A model generated the notes under the pieces. That model was not told the DNA's origin and ran no database searches. It was given only the letters and a program-made list of their open reading frames with translations. A DNA stretch of 8,996 nt from Actinomycetota bacterium (GTDB taxonomy: Bacteria; Actinomycetota; Acidimicrobiia; IMCC26256; PALSA-610), in contig JAUZEI010000066.1 in assembly GCA_030839105.1 (NCBI GenBank), positions 1-8,996 of the forward strand. The letters run 5' to 3'. Shown in pieces: positions 6,996 through 8,996 of this stretch; the first letter of the stretch is position 1; each line of letters starts with the position of its first letter. Position numbers and translations under genes: made by a program.

Positions 6996-7289
6996 ATGCA
7001 GCTCATCCAGACGCTCGAGTTCCGCACCTCCGAGTTCGACAAGATCCGCGCGCTCGACGACGAATGGCGCGCCGCGACCGAAGGAAAGCGGACCTTGCGC
7101 CGTTCCATCGTGTGTCAGGACCGCAACGACAAGGATCGCTACATCGTCCTCGCCTTCTTCGACTCACCGGCATCGGCGAGCGTCAACTCGGATCTGCCGG
7201 AGACCGCCAACTTCGCGGAACAGGTCAACGCGATGGTCGACGCGCCGGTCGAGTTCCACGATCTCGACGTTGTCGACGATCGCACCTGA
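6996..7289 (+). CDS. Small ABM-like (dimeric alpha/beta-barrel) protein
   Basis: A 97-residue protein from ATG 6996 to TGA 7287-7289, with a clear AAGGAG site (6983-6988) 7 nt upstream. The order of likely strands and helices suggests a ferredoxin-like alpha/beta domain as in the antibiotic biosynthesis monooxygenase (ABM)/dimeric alpha-beta-barrel group: strand MQLIQTLEF, helix with IRALDDEWRAA, strand RSIVCQDR, strand RYIVLAFF, then a segment with NSDLPETANFAEQVNAM and a last strand VEFHDLDVV. Similar small actinobacterial proteins carry the NSxLPET-type segment, from memory. No signal peptide or membrane segment is seen, so it should be cytosolic. Members act as cofactor-free oxygenases, isomerases or ligand binders, and no catalytic residue can be assigned here. 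Being 40 nt behind the methyltransferase suggests co-transcription and a shared small-molecule pathway. Confidence 0.8.
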   Translation: MQLIQTLEFRTSEFDKIRALDDEWRAATEGKRTLRRSIVCQDRNDKDRYIVLAFFDSPASASVNSDLPETANFAEQVNAMVDAPVEFHDLDVVDDRT

Positions 7290-7320
7290 GCACTTGGTCG
7301 GCCCGTTTCGCTAGATCGGT

Positions 7321-7333
7321 TCGGCGGCGCCGA
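7321..7333. promoter_or_regulatory. 13-bp palindrome upstream of the ABC-GAF gene
   Basis: TCGGCG (7321-7326) and CGCCGA (7328-7333) are perfect arms around a single G. The element lies in the 99-nt gap between the ABM-like gene and the ABC-GAF gene, 55 nt before the favoured GTG start. It contains the octamer CGGCGCCG that is also doubled beside the regulator start. It may be an operator for the ABC-GAF gene or a weak terminator stem for the upstream pair. No T-tract follows, and chance occurrence is possible. Confidence 0.3.
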
Positions 7334-7388
7334 CGCTCGGATGGCGCGCGAGTCGAATTCTGCCGGACGAGTGGTACACACTGCATCC

Positions 7389-8996
7389 GTGACGGATCGC
7401 CTTGCAGCGGGCTCACCGAGCGACGACGTGTCCACGGTCGCGACGCTTCGCCTGCGCAATGTCCACAAGCGGTTCGGTCGGGTCGACGTGCTCCGCGGTG
7501 TCGACCTCGACGTATGGCCGGGCGAGATCGTGTCGCTCGTCGGCGAGAACGGCACCGGAAAATCGACCCTTGTGCAGTGCGTCGCCGGGACGTACCAACC
7601 CGATCGTGGCACCGTCGAAGTCGCCGGTGTCCCGCTCATCGCGGATCCGTTCGGCGTCCGTTCGCAAGGTGTCGCGGTGGTCTGGCAGGACCTCGCGCTC
7701 TGCGACAACCTCAGCGTCGTCGCCAACATCTTCCTCGGCGACGAACTCCGCGACGGCGTGGTCCTCGCCGAGCGCACGATGGCCAACGAGGCCTCGGCCC
7801 TCTTCGACGCGCTGCACCTCACCCCTACCGATCTACGGCGCCCGGCACGAACACTGTCGGGCGGCCAACGTCAGCTCGTCGCGATCGCGCGCGCCGTCCG
7901 GCGCGCCCCTGCCCTCCTTGTCCTCGACGAGCCGACCGCGTCGCTGGGCGTGACCGAGACGTTGGTCGTCGAGCGCCTGCTCGACGACCTGCGGTCGGCG
8001 GGTACCGCGATCCTGCTCGTGTCACACCGACTCGATCAGGTCTTCGCGCTCGCGGATCGCATCGCCATCCTCCGCGACGGCCAGATCCTGGCGACCGCTT
8101 CCCCGCTCGAGCTCCATCCGGACGACGTCGTCGCGATGATGTCCGGAATCGAGACCGTCTCCGCGGCCCGCCGCCAACTCCGGCGCCTGCACAGCCTCGT
8201 CGAGCAGCTGGCCGACGTCGAGCCCGCCGCAAGCCTGCCGCTGATCGTCTCGGCTATGGCAGAGGCGCTCGGTGTGCGCCAGCTCTGCGTCCACCTGCTC
8301 GACGAATCGGGCGAGGAGGCGCGGCTGCGCCCGTCCGCGACGGTCGGCATGTCTGCAGGTAGTCACGACCTGCTCGACCTCTTGCCGGTCGGCCCCGGCG
8401 GCGGTCCTCCCGGCTCGGCCGCCGCGACAGGTACCACGGTCGTCATCGAGGACACGCGGCGCAGCGAGTTGTGGCGACCACTGCGCTGGACGGGCGCGGG
8501 CCAGCCGCGCAGCTCGTGGTCGGTTCCCATCGTCGGCGCGGCGGGGGTGCTCGGCACCATCTCGGGCTATGCCGACACCGTAGGAAGACCACAGGCCGAT
8601 CAGCTCGAGCTCGTCTCGCTGTACGCGAGTCATGCCGCGGCCGCCATCGAGAAGGAACGACTCCTCGCCGAGGCGACCCGTCGCAATCGCATGCTGGAGA
8701 CGCTGCGCGGCGTTCTCGACAAGCTCGCCGGCCCTCTGCCCGCCGAGGGCGCACTCGCGGTGGCGCTGGTGGCCCTGTGCCGCGGTTTGGGCGCCGACGC
8801 CATCGCGCTCCACGACTCGGACGGGCAGCGGTGCGCCTTCGCGACGGACGACCTCGGAGCGGTCGACGCCGCGATCTCGTCCGCGCACCAGCGCGCGGCG
8901 GCCGCGGAGGTACTGGTCGCGACCGGTCGCCTCGATCGGGCTCGACCGGTGGGGTCGGACGTGCTCGCGGTACCCGTCGTCACCCCCGTCGGACGG
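7389..8996 (+). CDS. ABC ATPase-GAF-GAF fusion protein, 3' end outside window
   Basis: The frame is open from GTG 7389 to the window edge (536 codons), no stop. Residues about 20-250 form one ABC ATPase of the CUT2 sugar-importer type (RbsA/FrcA-like): Walker A GENGTGKST (52-60), Q-loop Q100 in VVWQDLALCDNLSVVANIFLG, signature LSGGQRQ (156-162), Walker B LLVLDEPT (176-183; E181), D-loop SLG, switch histidine H213. All catalytic residues are present. Instead of the second ABC half of RbsA there is a GAF domain (about 266-424, ending SHAAAAIEKERLL), a short helical linker, and the start of another GAF (from about 435). GAF domains bind small ligands and usually feed an output module, here beyond the edge; a histidine kinase or HTH is plausible but unseen. 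Other in-frame starts are ATG 7341 and GTG 7371. None has a good SD, and a TACACA at 7375-7380 would suit leaderless starting near 7389. Confidence 0.85.
   Translation, partial: MTDRLAAGSPSDDVSTVATLRLRNVHKRFGRVDVLRGVDLDVWPGEIVSLVGENGTGKSTLVQCVAGTYQPDRGTVEVAGVPLIADPFGVRSQGVAVVWQDLALCDNLSVVANIFLGDELRDGVVLAERTMANEASALFDALHLTPTDLRRPARTLSGGQRQLVAIARAVRRAPALLVLDEPTASLGVTETLVVERLLDDLRSAGTAILLVSHRLDQVFALADRIAILRDGQILATASPLELHPDDVVAMMSGIETVSAARRQLRRLHSLVEQLADVEPAASLPLIVSAMAEALGVRQLCVHLLDESGEEARLRPSATVGMSAGSHDLLDLLPVGPGGGPPGSAAATGTTVVIEDTRRSELWRPLRWTGAGQPRSSWSVPIVGAAGVLGTISGYADTVGRPQADQLELVSLYASHAAAAIEKERLLAEATRRNRMLETLRGVLDKLAGPLPAEGALAVALVALCRGLGADAIALHDSDGQRCAFATDDLGAVDAAISSAHQRAAAAEVLVATGRLDRARPVGSDVLAVPVVTPVGR

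Noticed and set aside
5891..7108. 405-codon open frame on the minus strand opposite the methyltransferase
   Set aside because: It lies antisense to the SAM-binding motifs of the methyltransferase, runs across a gene boundary, and shows no domain of its own.
7294..7317. TTGGTC...TAGATC as a sigma-70-type promoter for the ABC-GAF gene
   Set aside because: The spacer is only 12 nt, too short for a -35/-10 pair.
7325..7332. CGGCGCCG as a shared regulon box (also at 5794, 5811 and 6664)
   Set aside because: One of the four copies is inside the methyltransferase coding sequence, and about one or two copies are expected by chance at this GC content over 9 kb. It is not strong enough to call a regulon.

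Overview
The window is high-GC DNA with GTG starts, dense packing and actinobacterial-type proteins: a SARP-like regulator, an Rv2258c-like methyltransferase and a CUT2-type ABC ATPase fused to GAF domains. This suggests an actinobacterium, possibly a soil or freshwater Acidimicrobiia or a relative. That placement is an inference from protein style, since no rRNA or other marker gene is present. I see no tRNA, CRISPR array, insertion sequence or integrase.

Layout: (1) 1-1086 (+), the 3' part of a GH99-like glycoside hydrolase with a C-terminal membrane anchor and a very arginine-rich tail, followed by a stem-loop. (2) 1249-2421 (+), an acyl-CoA-dehydrogenase-fold flavoprotein, with a perfect 7-bp dyad (1205-1227) just upstream. 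(3) 2425-5793 (-), an 1122-residue SARP/BTAD-AAA regulator that converges on gene 2 with a 3-nt gap. A 10-bp inverted repeat is centred on that gap and spans both stop codons. (4) 5794-5893, a divergent intergenic region with palindromes. (5) 5894-6955 (+), a class I SAM methyltransferase, and 6996-7289 (+), a 97-residue ABM-like small protein 40 nt behind it, probably one transcript. (6) 7389-8996 (+), open at the window edge: a single ABC ATPase domain fused to one complete GAF domain and one partial GAF domain.

How they may work together: the regulator is divergent from the methyltransferase/ABM-like pair, so local control of that pair is the simplest hypothesis. The pair could modify a small molecule, but the substrate cannot be read from sequence. 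The hydrolase and the flavoprotein each look like separate transcription units. The ABC-GAF protein looks more like a sensor or signalling protein than a plain transporter subunit. The most unusual items are the ABC-GAF fusion, the flavoprotein that seems to lack both usual catalytic glutamates, and the hairpin shared by the two convergent genes. I do not see firm evidence for a wholly new multi-gene system.
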